From the NCBI GenBank assembly GCA_945910005.1, contig OX246738.1, forward strand, positions 25,222,332-25,286,331: a stretch of DNA of 64,000 nt, written 5' to 3'. A model generated the notes under the pieces. It was not told where the DNA came from, searched no databases, and saw only the letters and a program-made list of their open reading frames with translations. This DNA is from Isoperla grammatica (lineage: Eukaryota > Arthropoda > Insecta > Plecoptera > Perlodidae). A program made the position numbers and the translations under genes. Below, in pieces: positions 12,129-25,670 of the stretch (position 1 is the first letter of the stretch; each line of letters starts with the position of its first letter).

Positions 12129-14263
12129 ATTCGGCCCTAAGATGTTTACCATGCACAATCTTTAAAAGTAAATGTCAAATATCGGATGCATTCATGCATG
12201 TCCATTATTTATTGGACGCTCTCAGTGTCAAGATACCTTCAACTGCGAAGCACAACGTTCTCTGTATTGAACTAACTTGAAGCTCGCTTGTTAATTTCTA
12301 ACTTTAGAGTTTGGAGTTGAGACTCACTCAAGTTCAAAATTTAATCAGTCCGTGTTTTTTTTTAAGATATCTCAGAGAAAAATGTTGACATCTTATCAAG
12401 AACGGAATTTTTTTTACGAAACGCGAGATTATAAAATCTTATATGGAAATTTACTAAATTGTGCTATTTAGCCTTCTTCTATCAATTAACACCAAACATC
12501 AAGTTAAACAAAGTTACAGAATGATTTTCTTCCATAGGAAGTTTTAGAAAACGATAAACGCGACATTTTTGCAAAACATTTCCTTCATAATTTATAACTG
12601 TCAATTCTTTCATGGTGAGATTATTAGATTATTTCTCCGTGACGCGTTTAGTAGTTTTGCAGCAGACGTCCAAATGATCGCCACACGACCGCGACCAAGA
12701 CCGAGTATGTGCAATGCTCATACAAATCGTCTGACCACGACCACGACGCGAGACGTGGGTCCTATCGAAGACAATAATTTATTGTTCTATTGAAAAGCAC
12801 CGTTAGAAAGTCGCCCTCTTTCCAAGGAAGTTCAGTTTTAACTTTTTACGCTTGCTCGGTGACAAGAAATAGATTTTGATTTGCGCACTCGCCGTCATAA
12901 ATTAATCAAGAATAGAAAACATGTGATCTTCTTTGTCAACACCTCTGTACAAATGGTTAGTTGGTGAGTTCCTGGTTGTGTGAACCTAGTGACTTTTTTT
13001 TTATCGTATTGAGGATTGCCTGTAGGAACTTTGAATTTGTGACAAACACTAAACGTTATATACTTAGCAAGTTCATAAGTCATTTAAAAATCATCAACAT
13101 CTATACGTTATACGACATACATAAAACCATCAAACACTATCAAGAACACATCAATTGTTCGTTTAAGTATATTAAAATCATATTTAGAAGATTGTTTAGT
13201 ATTTTTTATCATTTGTATTTAGAAAATTAGAAATTTCGTGAATGCAGTAAAAGTCAGTAATGTAAACTTGTAAACTATTGTGAACTCGACACGATAAAAA
13301 CCCATAAGTACTGTCATTAAAATAAGGTATGTTCATAATTAAGAAACTATCCAACAATAACAATTACCTGCTACACTATTTCAAAATCGATGATTATAAT
13401 TTCACAATTTATCATTGTACAAAGTTGTACTGACGACGGGTGTATATACAGTAGTTGTTAGACTGCCTCAAATACAAGAAATACGGCACAATAAGAGTTA
13501 GTGCACGTATGTAGAATATTAATAACCTCTCTGCCATGCAACAGCAGGCCCAATCAGTGATCAACCTTGACGGCCATGGCTTCTGCAGTCAGCACTCTGT
13601 ACAGTGTACAATGTACAGCACATGGTGCTATCGATCTCTATGTATCGCTTCACCTCCCATAGGCAATTATTGCTTCGTGTCGCTCTTCTGAAGAACAAGA
13701 CCAATACAGGGCATGCAGCATAACTCCTGCTCGGCAAACAGGTTCGGTTCGGTTACATTTCCACTTTTGCGTAGCCGTTTTCTTCCCATTTCAAAACACC
13801 CCACAATTAAAACGCGTATTTCTGTGCTCTTTCCGTTAATTATAAAATTCTCGCCAGGCTAAGCAATTACTTTCCATTGAAATATGGGGCTACGATAATT
13901 TGCCGGTGGTTGGTTCACTCCTAGAGGAGTGAGTGATTAAAACATCTCCCATGTGTTGCTTGGTTCACTTAGAGTACACACAACTGTGCATTACCTTTCT
14001 CCGAATCTGTATCTCAATCAAACGAGCTGTCTCACTCTTTCACCTTCTCTCTCTCTCTCCTCTCTCCCGCCTTTCCTTCCCCGACCCCGACCCCTCCCAT
14101 ACGAGTTTATGTACAGTAGGAGTCAAATGTGCGAACCAATTTGCCGCTTATCTTAGTCCGTGGTGTTTGCAATCAGGGAGCCACTCGTCCGGAATAACTA
14201 CAGATCCACGACCACCTTTGTTTGGAGATAAAATAAGTTGAACGTGTACAACATTTTATCAGA
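12129..14263. other. Non-coding stretch
   Basis: The tract 13,540-13,760 is GC-balanced. A pyrimidine-rich tract occupies 14,028-14,100. No coding region stands out. Confidence 0.5.
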
Positions 14264-14299
14264 TTTAATAATAATAATAATGATAATAAAAATAATAAA

Positions 14300-14384
<85 letters not shown>
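14264..14384. repeat. (AAT)n microsatellite, ~120 bp
   Basis: It is mostly perfect AAT after a short imperfect start (AATGAT, AAAAAT). The long Ile, Leu and Tyr-type tracts in minus-strand frames come from it. Confidence 0.97.
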
Positions 14385-14524
14385 TCAAAATAATTTAGTT
14401 CATTAGTTACTATGCCTAGCGAAAAGGAGACGACGAAGACACGTAGCCTCACCCTTTTGAACGGCACCACTATATTATGCACATGAGTATCTCTTTGAGA
14501 TGTGAGCAGACGAGTGGTTGGTAT

Positions 14525-14670
14525 CAGGAAACAATATAATATAATATAATATAATAACATTCGCATTTCGACTGAGAAAATCTCTCTGCCAGGATTGACT
14601 CTTGACTGGTATCGAACCAGAGACCTCCCGAATAAGAGTCGCGTGTAATCACTGAGCGCGAGTTTGTTGT
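14525..14670 (-). mobile_element. tRNA-derived SINE (minus strand)
   Basis: On the minus strand an A-box-like GCTCAGTGATTAC is followed by a CGACTCTTATTCGGGAGG anticodon-arm region and a clear B box, TGGTTCGATACCAG, at 14605-14619. About 60 bases of unrelated sequence follow, then a tail of repeated ATATT (14529-14556), typical of a SINE 3' end. The 5' end does not pair as an acceptor stem, which argues against a functional tRNA. Confidence 0.7.
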
Positions 14671-15970
14671 TGTCAACAATGTCCAACATTCACGAATCAA
14701 TGAGTCAGCAGTTATGAGACCCAAATATCCGGTCAGAAATCAAGATGTATGAAATAATGCATATGGCCATCAAAAAACCTGACTCAGGCGTTCACCATAA
14801 TATACTTTTATTTTTTTTTCTTCTTTTCGTAAGACGTGTATAAATCTGACTTGTTCAAATTTATTCAAGATCAATCTGGTTAGCTGCAGAGCCGCTTTAG
14901 GAAATGTAGCCACACACTGTCCTCATGACATTGGTCTCTTTTGCTCTTCGTTTTTTCTTGCTTTGTGTTCGAAAGACTGCAATGAATCGAGCCTAATCTC
15001 CTACAAAATATCATGTATTCAAATTTACATTCTTTGTCAAGATATTCATTCCTACGTTCGTTCTTTCAATTCACCGTGTCTATGTTGGATATGTTGTATC
15101 TCTCTTGATCTGTGGATTGAGCTTCTAAGGCGCGCTGCGCTTACAATGGTATCACCTGGGCTGGGACCAGGCCTTGAAAGGTGTATGGATCCGGTATGCA
15201 TGTCAAAGAAGAATCAATTAATGGTGACCACATTAACATAATAATTGACTGGATTCTCTAACTAAAAGAGTGTTTATCTTTTATAAGACCACACCCTCCC
15301 AGGATGCAGTCACAACCGAAAAGCTGGCAGCTAGTTTATCTAAAAAGCAGATGCTATATATTTGACTTTTCACGCTCACCAACTTTAAACTAACTAGATC
15401 CCCTTATCTGATATTGTTTCATCAATTAAAAACTGACCCATCCGCTTCTAAACTAAAGATGGCATAGAGCTCTTTTAACGGTTGTACTATTGATGCACAA
15501 TACTTTATGGATTCAGTGCAAAATATCATACACGAACTCCGACACATTTTTATACAAACTCCAGTGAAAATTGAATAATTTCATTGGCAACATGTGCATG
15601 GTTTTATTTGCAAAATTGATCCAGTCCCTAAAATTTTGAAGAGTATAGATTATTATATGTATAATATGTACGTTTTTCTACAACACAACAAATAAAATAC
15701 GTTCCGCATACGCTCTGTTGTCCCGAAACAACCTTACATACTATAATTTCGTCACTCAGGAGTCGTGACCTATCAGCGATCGGCATTTGAAACTGTGGCT
15801 CTCTGGTTGGCCACGAATAGCTGTGTGAGAGTAACGCACTACACCTAAAAAAAAAAAACAATCTACAAAATTTTGTTTAAGGTAGATAACAGTAGATTAT
15901 ATTTCGGTCCTATTGTTTGATATTTTCCAGAGGTGGGGATGTAATCCATCGCACGGATTAACGTAGAGGA
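14671..15970. other. Non-coding stretch
   Basis: I found no supported gene or element. The reading frames are short and lack motifs. Confidence 0.5.
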
Positions 15971-15990
15971 CCCCCCCCCCCCCCCCCCCC
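15971..15990. repeat. Poly-C run, 20 bp
   Basis: There are 20 consecutive C, followed by TCCGGCGCC. Confidence 0.97.
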
Positions 15991-16359
15991 TCCGGCGCCA
16001 TGCAGACAGAAAGTGTGGGCGCTCCGCTCTCCATGAGGTGCAACTTATACGCACAATGGCTTGTAGTACGGAGGTTGTGACACAGGTCATCATGTGAACA
16101 ACCTCAAGAGTGTGCGCCATATGGTCAGAGCTCTAACTGCCCCCGCATGCACTCAACTGCAAGCAGGCCTCACTCGTCGGACCGCGCATATGTGCGTACT
16201 GCCCAAATCAAGGAGGTGTTCAATTAACAAAACACAATTGTGTAACATAAACAATGAAACTCACCGACAGAGACCATAGTATCTTGTGTGTACTGTAACT
16301 GTTATCGTGTAGGGAGGCCTACACATGTTTCTATACTAAAATACGTGTAACAATTACCT

Positions 16360-16425
16360 AAGACATGCTTTTGTCATAGGCGAGGAAGTCGCGGCCAATC
16401 AGTAACCGGTATTTGAAAAGCACCT
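16360..16425. repeat. Partial copy of the ~62.0 kb inverted-repeat family
   Basis: ACATGCTTTTGTCATAGGCG, then AGGAAGTCGCGGCCAATCAG, matches ACATGCTTTCGTCACAGGCG and AGGCACTCGTAGCCAACCAG at about 61,961. Only one arm is visible here. It looks like a truncated or decayed member of the same MITE family. Confidence 0.55.
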
Positions 16426-17892
16426 GTAAGGTTCTTTCGAGACAAGTATATCGCATATCGGTAACAACAGCGGACGATAATGTTTACTGAATTGTTTGTA
16501 ATTAAAAGAATACTTTGGTCTTTGAGTATGCTAATTGTATTGATGTTTTGAAGTGTGGTCTAGTTTGTTCCTGTAGCTTCTGTTCTTACGCATGAGTTAA
16601 TACGTATTTGTCTTCTTTTCTGTAATTTTATTGATCTGTAGACTGGTATTGTTTTAATTATTATCTAACCCTAACTCCCAAATGTCGTGAAAGTAATTTT
16701 CTCCAAACGCCAATAAACTTAAAATAATAACCATTCATAATTCTCCTTTTCCAACCCGGCTAAAGTGGTTCACCTCCCATTAAACTGATCAAGTACAATT
16801 TTTGGACTTTTACTTATTTTTCCACTTTTAATTTCAACACATCCGCTATATAAGCTGCCTAACCATGAATTGGGAAAATCGGTACAAAACGTCGGAATTT
16901 TGATTATAGTAAAATCAACAGTAAAATATAGTAAATATAGTAATATAGTAAAATAACATAATTAATGTTGTTATGTTGTGTTACAGATTTTGATTTTAAC
17001 TCATTTATATCATTTTTGTGAGATGGGTAGTTATGTACTTCATAAGATAAGAGGCAAGCAACGGAACCAAATGTTTTATATTCCATAAGACAGGTATCTG
17101 TATCTACTTAGCATATGTAACGTAGCAAATATGCAGGCAGAAATCTTCAATGCCAAATTATTATAATTTGCAATGCTAATTGATCTAATTTGTAATATTT
17201 TACAAGCAATGTTTTATGATAAAATTCATGTAACATGCTCAAACACCCACTCTCCTAATAGGTAATTACACTTCTAAAGGGGCACCTCCTAAAATGCAAC
17301 CTCCACGGGTAATCCGTGTTGCCATTGCCATGAATCCTTGAGCCGTTGGCGTACTTTAGCATAACTCATAATATTTCTGTGTTGCCAACTTGAACGTTTA
17401 GTTCGGCACATTTGAGGCACCAATAATTGTGACAACCATGATTGGAATATATAACAGTAAACAGGTAGCCCAAAGTAGAAGTTACAAGTCACAAAACTGT
17501 CACTCATAAATGATAAAAGCTCTCATAATAATATCTTGATTAATATTATCATTAAAATCACAAAAACATACATAATGCATGTGGTCACAAATTGATGATA
17601 CATCATATTTTGTGTACTGTATAACTAACATTTCATTATTTTAAAAGGTTGCTGGCCAACAATAAGACAATAATTCATGCTGATGATACTAACAAATAAT
17701 TGTTTCTAAAACATAAAAAAAACTACATATTACACAATATTTACAACTTAGTATAAATGAATGGTCGTAAAAATCAGTAGAATTAGCGGTTTGAAGTATA
17801 AAATCTTTGTTTTTCGCCTTCTTATCATGCGCCAAATAACTGCCTCTCAAATTCTATGCGGCGGAGTTAGATCACATATTGATTGAACATTG
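16426..17892. other. Non-coding stretch
   Basis: AT-rich with no supported features. Confidence 0.5.
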
Positions 17893-18378
17893 GTTATTAA
17901 GCGAGCGAAGCGAGCGTCTCCACGAGACTCTTATGGCACTTCGTTCTGTTTTTTTTTTGTTTTTTTTGTGTACTAGACTCTTATGGCACTTAATGCTGTT
18001 TGTTTTTTGTTTTGTTTTTATGTCTGTCGATAGCGGTCGAACGGAGAGTCCGATCAACTTGAAATTTGGACCATCCACAAGCCTCAATGTGGATTGAAGG
18101 TGTATAGTTTTGAGGTAAAATCGTTCGAAAAGTTACAAAGTTACACTCAATAACTGTTAGTAACGGTGGCGGACCGCCGCGAAAACACTAGACAGACAAC
18201 GAAAATTCTTAGCAACGCAAATTGTACTGCATTCAACAATATCGGGAAGTATAATAGCTATAGAAATAAGAAAAAATTTTGAAATGCACATTCTTGAATT
18301 GTTGTTAATTGTTGTTTTTATTAGCTTTGAGATCTTTTCGCCAGAACGTTCGTAGATATGGACGCGCTCGCTTATCAA
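17893..18378. mobile_element. Element with inverted ends, ~485 bp
   Basis: The left end TTATTAAGCGAGCGAAGCG and the reverse complement of the right end, TTGATAAGCGAGCGCGTCC, share an AAGCGAGCG core followed by CGTC. Inside, AGACTCTTATGGCACTT occurs twice 53 bp apart (17926 and 17979), each copy followed by a T-rich tract. A GTCGAACGGAGAGTCCGATC motif and a GGCGGACCGCCGCG palindrome follow. I recognise no coding sequence. A decayed DNA transposon or similar repeat is the simplest reading. Confidence 0.45.
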
Positions 18379-21300
18379 CGCGTCAAACAGAGCGTTTTCC
18401 TAGTAATAATAATGAGTGTATTTATTTCATTTGAGGAATAAGGTGAATTTGAGCCGTTGTAGACAGGGAATTGTAATCGTATTTGAAAAGAAAACTCGAG
18501 TGTCTGGGCCGAATATCCTTTTGTAAATAGCGTAACACACTAGTTATTTGTAAATTTAAGACCATTTTTATTGCATATTTAACCATTTTTTTACGGCGTA
18601 CTTGCTTGCATATTTGGAAGATTTTTAGGTGACATAAATCCTAGACCTCGATGTGCGTAGTTCACTTGGTTAATGCCACCATGTATTTGAGTTAAATTAC
18701 TTGGTAAATAACTTACGTAATATAGAAAAATAGTTAAGTGAGTTCAGACAAATGAAGAAAATTAATCAGAATTGTGATCATATACGTCAAAGGCAAGACC
18801 CATGAAGCAGCCTTAGGGCGTAGAATAAACAAGAACAAAATAGATAACAATTATATAGTGTCAGATTTATAGAAGTCACTACTAATTGGTAAATGTTCTG
18901 AAAATAATTCCCTTCAACAAGTCTTTGACAGGCGTTGTCACTAAAGGGAATGTTTGTTGAAGACCAAATTATTATTAAAACATTATTCATTAATCAAGAA
19001 ATGATTTCTAAAGCAATTTTATACTTCAATTAATCCTATACATGCGTGATACTATTGTTTTAATCTGAAACGCAGTTTGAGTTTGACATAGAATCTTAAA
19101 TATTACAATATTAAAAATCAAAAATCCACACCGACATCCACAACAAGGCCTATAATAAGGATTCCACTGCTAAAATATACACACAATAATAAATCCTTAT
19201 AACTAAACTAAGACTTCCCTATATGACGTGTAGGATAGGGCAAATGTTTAATTGAGTACGAGAGTCGATGAAAGTTAAACTAATAAAGCACAACATACAA
19301 GAGCAATGTTGTATTTGGCAGAGTCTAGAATCAACACGCAAGATTGACCCCCAGCATAAAATGGCAGTCGCACCACGCCTAAAGGAAGTAACCAAACAGT
19401 AGGTAGACTATATGATGGAGATGACGATTATAATAATACATTATCACGCCTAAATATGAAAGCGTAAGACGGGCCAGGCCGGGCGTTGTCAGAATGGCAT
19501 TGTTGCCTCTAGAAATCGTCAGGGTGGAATATATAATTGGCTTTGTGTTTTTCTATGTGGTGCCTTGAAGATGTGATTGTATTAAGAGATTATTATGATT
19601 CTAATCAGGCGTACGTAAGAATGTTTTAACTTTTTTTTTAGTCCTCTCTATGCCGTGCGTTCTCCTAAAGTCCTCCCCCCTTTTCCTTTCACTTAGATCC
19701 GAAAAACAAAAGAACTAGTCTGTTTCTGAGAATCGTCGAGTATGTATTGATTGCAGAGCCGCACGTTTTGCACATCAACCTATATAACACGAAGGAAATA
19801 GCAGCAGAATATCCATAGTTCGAAAAGATAAAACATTTATGTCTTTGCCTTTCCCGTTCTAATGACTGATTTTTCATATTGCATACAACAGGCATAAAGC
19901 TTTGATATTTCCATGTGTATTGAGCGAATGAGGAATTGGCTGAGTCGACCGATCTTTTGTCACACTAACCCACGTATGTTCATATCTTCGCGGAGACTTC
20001 AAACAAAATTGACATTGACAATATTTCATAAATATTTCCCATTGCAAACGTAAAACACGTTTGAGGAGCTGAGCTGAGAATAGTGTTATTGTTATTGTCA
20101 GCTATTTTCCGCGAGGGTCCCTAATTGGCAGAACTCGCAGGTGTTGTGAAGTGAATGGAAATCCGTGCTTTGAACGTAAAGCTTAGTATTGTGGCCAGTT
20201 CTACAGGTATGCCACGTCCCACGTCTTGAAAAGCCCCAAGAATGCATTCTCTAGCTGTTACTGGTCGTGACAAAAGTAGCTTTTGGCACATTTGTCCTGT
20301 CCTGGTCAAAGGACATGACTCAAGTGCAGGTGTGTTCGATAGAGCGTCTTTCGTGGAGGCCTAAATAGTGCATTCTGTTATATATATATACGGTTATACA
20401 GCAATTTTATGTTTATAATATATGACAATTTTTTTTCCTCAATCAATTTTTCATCTCCGTGTTTCTCCTTTAAAAATTTTGTAAATATATTATTGTTGTT
20501 TTTTGCTATTTTGTTTTGTTCAGTTTTACAATACCTACCTAGTCTTTAGTTTTATTTTCCTCCTTTGTAAATCAGTTTCATAACTGAATATGATGAGGGG
20601 TTAAATACATAAATGAACAATTATACGTTTCTATTATTTTATTATTATTCATATTATATATGATATTGATAGGCCATATAGGTGGATCCAGTGCACACGC
20701 TCTCTCTATGAAGTAAGTTTCAAAATAAAACTGTACAATAAATGGCATATTATAAGGATGCTTGATACTAGCCACCACAAATATAAAATTGTGAAGAAAA
20801 GAGGCAGCATGTCATGTCCAGTCATTCTATTTCTCTACCAGTTTCCAATTTCTGGTTCTGGTTCCAGTTTCCGTACTGTATGCAATGCCATCTTTTTTAC
20901 ATTTTTTGGGGGAAATTCTGTTTTAATTTTAATCATATTTTGTAACTCTACGGGTTCGATACGAAAGTATTGAGCCGTGTAATGTCGGCACCCACACAAG
21001 AAAATGAATACGTTTCTAGTGGGGTAGGCTAGGAGGAGTGAGGGGAAGGGCCATATACAAATTGATGTTATCACAACAGAAAAATAAATTTCCACCAGTG
21101 CGAATATAATGTTGGAAGTTCCTTGGCTTTTACAGTGATGATTTTTGACTCAGAGAATCCTTTATATATTTTAGTTACCTTATAAAGTTCAAGTCCACCC
21201 CAACCTCCCCTCCCTCGCCTACACTCAACTCGAGGAAGTGGCTGTTCAACAGTTACACAAGATGAGTTGAGACGAGTGGTATAAACGTACACCACTCGAA

Positions 21301-21889
21301 ACGGGTGAGTGTTGTATAACTTACACCGATTGTTTGTAACTCATTATGAAACCCCCAACAGGTGGCCAAGAAGACCCCTGTCATCTATAGGGGTCATTGA
21401 CTCTCGGGTGCGTGCGTGGTCTGACAAAATAGAGACCTTATATAGACAGATTATAATACACGTCGGTAATACATGCAATCAATCATCAATTTCAAATTAT
21501 AGGTATCATATACTATCAACTATCAGCTATTTTATGTAAATGTCTTTGGGAGGGAGACGAATAACATAGTTATTACCATTATAAGCGTGACGCTGTACGG
21601 TAGGGCTGACCTTGATTGGTGCTAAGACTTTAGTGATGATTGATGATAAGATTATAATGGTCAACATCACTCGTTCGTGTGCGTAACACTGGTCGAAATG
21701 GATATTCTGTTTTGGGGGATGGTCTGAATTTCAGCATTATGAACGAAACCAATTTCCCTCATCGAACACACAAATTTTAGAAAGGAGTCGTTGTTAAGAC
21801 TAAAGAGAAAATAAAAGTACATACAACTACGATAAATGACATGAAATGCTGAACTGCCATGTGGCTTCAAATCTAACTCTTTTTCTCAG
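18379..21889. other. Non-coding stretch ahead of the minisatellite
   Basis: I found no supported gene in 3.5 kb. The last bases (CTCTTTTTCTCAG, ending 21889) form a pyrimidine tract plus CAG that fits a 3' splice site immediately before the tandem array. Confidence 0.5.
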
Positions 21890-23945
21890 TTGTCAGACCC
21901 CTACCTGTCTTGGACTGTCACCCACTCCTACCTTCCTGGGACTGTAACCCGGACCCCTACCTCTTTGGGACTTTCACCCACTCCTACCTGTCTTGGACTG
22001 TCACCCGAACACCTACCTCTCTGGGACTGTCACCCACTCCTACCTGTCTTGGACTGTCACCCCGGACACCTGCCCCTCTGGGGCTGTCACCCACTCCTAA
22101 CTGTCTTGGACTGTCACCCCGGACACCTGCCCCTCTGGGGCTGTCACCAACTTCTACCTGTATGAGACAGTCACCCACCCTTGCCTGGGACAGTCACCCA
22201 GACACCTACCTCTCTGGGTATGTCACCCACTCCTACCTGTCTTGGACTGTCACCCAGACACCTACCTCTCTGGGTATGTCACCCACTCCTACCTGTCTTG
22301 GACTGTCACCCGGACCCCTACCTCTCTGGGACTGTCACCCACTTCTACCTGTCTTGGACTGTCACCCAGACACCTACCTCTCTGGGTATGTCACCCACTC
22401 CTACCTGTCTTGGACTGTCACCCAGACACCTACCTCTCTGGGTATGTCACCCACTCCTACCTGTCTTGGACTGTCACCCAGACACCTACCTCTCTGGGTA
22501 TGTCACCCACTCCTACCTGTCTTGGACTGTCACCCGGACACCTACCTCTCTGGGACTGTCACCCACTCCTACCTGTCTTGGACTGTCACCCGAACACCTA
22601 CCTCTCTGGGACTGTCACCCACTTCTACCTGTCTTGGACTGTCACCCCGGACACCTGCCCCTCTGGGGCTGTCACCAACTTCTACCTGTATGAGACAGTC
22701 ACCCACCCTTGCCTGGGACAGTCACCCAGACCCCTACCTGTCTTGGACTGTCACTCACTCCTATCTGTCTTGGACTGTCACCCCGGACACCTGCCCCTCT
22801 GGGGCTGTCACCAACTTCTACCTGTATGAGACAGTCACCCACCACTGCCTGGGACAGTCACCCAGACCCCTACCTGTCTTGGACTGTCACCCACTCCTAC
22901 CTGTCTTGGACTGTCACTCACTCCTTTCTGTCTTGGACTGTCACCCAGACCCCTACCTGTCTTGGACTGTCACCCCGGACACCTGCCCCTCTGGGGCTGT
23001 CACCAACTTCTACCTGTATGGGACAGTCACCCACCCCTACCTGTATGGGACAGTCATCCACCACTGGCTGGAACAGTCACCCAGACCCCTACCTGTCTTG
23101 GACTGTCACTCACTCCTATCTGTCTTGGACTGTCACCCCGGACACCTGCCCCTCTGGGGCTGTCACCAACTTCTACCTGTATGGGACAGTCATCCACCAC
23201 TGCCTGGGACAGTCACCCAGACCCCTACCTGTCTTGGACTGTCACTCACTCCTACCTGTCTTGGACTGTCACCCACCCCTACCTGTATGGGACAGTCATC
23301 CACCACTGCCTGGAACAGTCACCCAGACCCCTACCTGTCTTGGACTGTCACTCACTCCTATCTGTCTTGGACTGTCACCCCGGACACCTGCCCCTCTGGG
23401 GCTGTCACCAACTTCTACCTGTATGGGACAGTCACCCACCCTTGCCTGGGACAGTCACCCAGACCCCTACCTGTCTTGGACTGTCACTCACCTATCTGTC
23501 TTGGACTGTCACCCCGGACACCTGCCCCTCTGGGGCTGTCACCAACTTCTACCTGTATGGGACAGTCACCCACCCCTACCTGTATGGGACAGTCATCCAC
23601 CACTGGCTGGAACAGTCACCCAGACCCCTACCTGTCTTGGACTGTCACTCACTCCTATCTGTCTTGGACTGTCACCCCGGACACCTGCCCCTCTGGGGCT
23701 GTCACCAACTTCTACCTGTATGGGACAGTCATCCACCACTGCCTGGGACAGTCACCCAGACCCCTACCTGTCTTGGACTGTCACTCACTCCTACCTGTCT
23801 TGGACTGTCACCCACCCCTACCTGTATGGGACAGTCATCCACCACTGCCTGGAACAGTCACCCAGACCCCTACCTGTCTTGGACTGTCACTCAGACCTCT
23901 ATACCTGTCTGGGATGTTCAACCACGCCCCATTGCAAGTTTCTGG
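21890..23945 (+). repeat. 2 kb minisatellite, 27-29 bp monomers, 56 bp dimers, open in forward frames
   Basis: About 70 monomers share the core GGACTGTCACCC followed by a variable CCTACCTG or CTCTCTGG part. In the 5' half, 27 bp and 29 bp monomers alternate to give a regular 56 bp dimer. In the 3' half, longer units begin at each GTCACCAACTTCTACCTGTA, with starts 135, 193, 163, 242, 134 and 163 bp apart: a higher-order repeat that varies by whole monomers. Because 56 is not a multiple of three, the frame rotates with every dimer, so each forward frame encodes the same ~56-residue cycle rich in Thr, Pro, Ser, Leu, Cys and Trp. One frame is open from the acceptor-like site at 21889 to 23964 (684 codons from 21910). 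The others are broken only by three TGA codons (22163, 22691, 22827), all in the TATGAGACAG variant. The minus strand has many stops. The openness follows from the monomer sequence, so I call this a minisatellite; translation is possible but unproven. Confidence 0.95.
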
Positions 23946-25670
23946 GAACGCCACTGAATCATAAATGGTAGATGGTAGATTGTTACAGCATACGTCCCGA
24001 GTCTCGAATATAAACCACTTACGTTACAACACGTCTGTTGCTGTTATAATAAATGTCGTAGGAGAAGTAAGGTTTGCATACAGTAGCGCTGTGAAATGTA
24101 TGTTCACAATCTACAAGCAAAGAGAGACAAGTTATAAATTGCATGTGATATTATTATCCTGCTGCAAGTACGCACGGTTGATGTTGTAGCCTCGTTTCCA
24201 TATGGAAGATTTGTTTCCTTCTAGTTCTGCAAATTGTCACGAGGAGCGCGCGTTGATACAAGACAGAACACCGCCTTGCGAATGTCAAACGTTGAAACTT
24301 TGATGGGTATCAAGAAGTTTTCATTAGGGTATTTTAATATTTATGGGCGAGACGACAAAAATTTAAATTTTTAAAAATTATGTTTTGTTAGTCTTCTGTG
24401 CTTTCCCACTTCAGTTCTTATTATGGCTATAATATACGATGTAGAATATACGATGATGTTAGTCACTGGCACTGGCAGATGACCGCCAGTGTGCAGTATA
24501 GTATAGTACACGTTATTGCTATCTTCAAAATGCTGAGTTTTTCCTTGTTCTCAGTAAATTTGATCGTGTTTGGAATGTTTGTCGAATCATATTGTTGTAA
24601 GAAAAAAGTATAACACTCACTTTGAGTATATATATATATGTATATAGAACATTTTATTACCATAAAAAGCTTTACGGTCTCTAAAAAAATGGCACAAAAA
24701 TTAAGTGAGATTTAAAAAATTGAATTCAATTTCCGATTCCTACTGCTTGGAAGACTATATCACATCTGAGGCTATAAATTGGCTGTGCTATGAGGGCTGG
24801 GCTGGTCTAACTTACACATAGAGTATATGAGATATATAACTTCGACTACATCTACATCTTTATCTTATCTAGGTCTCAATATAGACTAAGCCCTACCTAG
24901 CCTCGTCAACGAGAATTTAAACATATACTCACTAACAGTTCAGGAAATTAGACTTGCACATGTATCTATAAAGTGTGAGGTTGTCCACTGTTTGTATCTA
25001 CTGACGTTCTCACTAACTACACATTACTCACATACTTCATTATCATAAAAACAATAACACATCAACAAACAAAATACAGCACTTTGTGCATGACTAATAC
25101 GTATAACGTGTTGTGTGGAACGAGAAAACAATATTTAAAAAAGGAAAAAGTTAAATTATAACCAATGTAAATAAAATAAATGAATGAAGTATTGAAAGTT
25201 TAAAGAATGGATTTAGAAAAATGATTGTATTTAGTAGAAAAGAGGGGAGCATATTAAAATGCGCCAATATGTTTCTTATTTTAAGTTACGCTTCCGAGAA
25301 AGGTTATATTGATGAGACGATGTTTAATTCAAGACGTCGTTACTGCGATGACAGTTGTGTTTGTAGTTGAAAGTTATGTTGTTGCATGGATATGGTGAGT
25401 TATCTGATCACGAGATACGTCCATATACTGATTGAATATGTTCTGGTGACACCTCGAAGTTTAGTAAAGTAATACGCAAAATATTAAAAGTAACAACTAA
25501 ATATTGTAATCAGTAGGGTTGCTGGTCAATTATTTCTATTTAAATGCAACTTCAAGTATTTCAATATTTAAAACAGATCACAAATAAATATTTTAAACTT
25601 TCAATTTTGTCTAACTAAAAATGAACAGAAAATAAACAGTAAAATGTTTGCACTGTTTCGTATAGTGATC
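23946..25670. other. Non-coding stretch
   Basis: This holds a short TA-rich tract near 24,629 and nothing else that I can support. Confidence 0.5.

Noticed and set aside
14173..14689. Minus-strand frames with long Leu or Ile tracts
   Set aside because: They are translations of the AAT microsatellite and the adjoining SINE.
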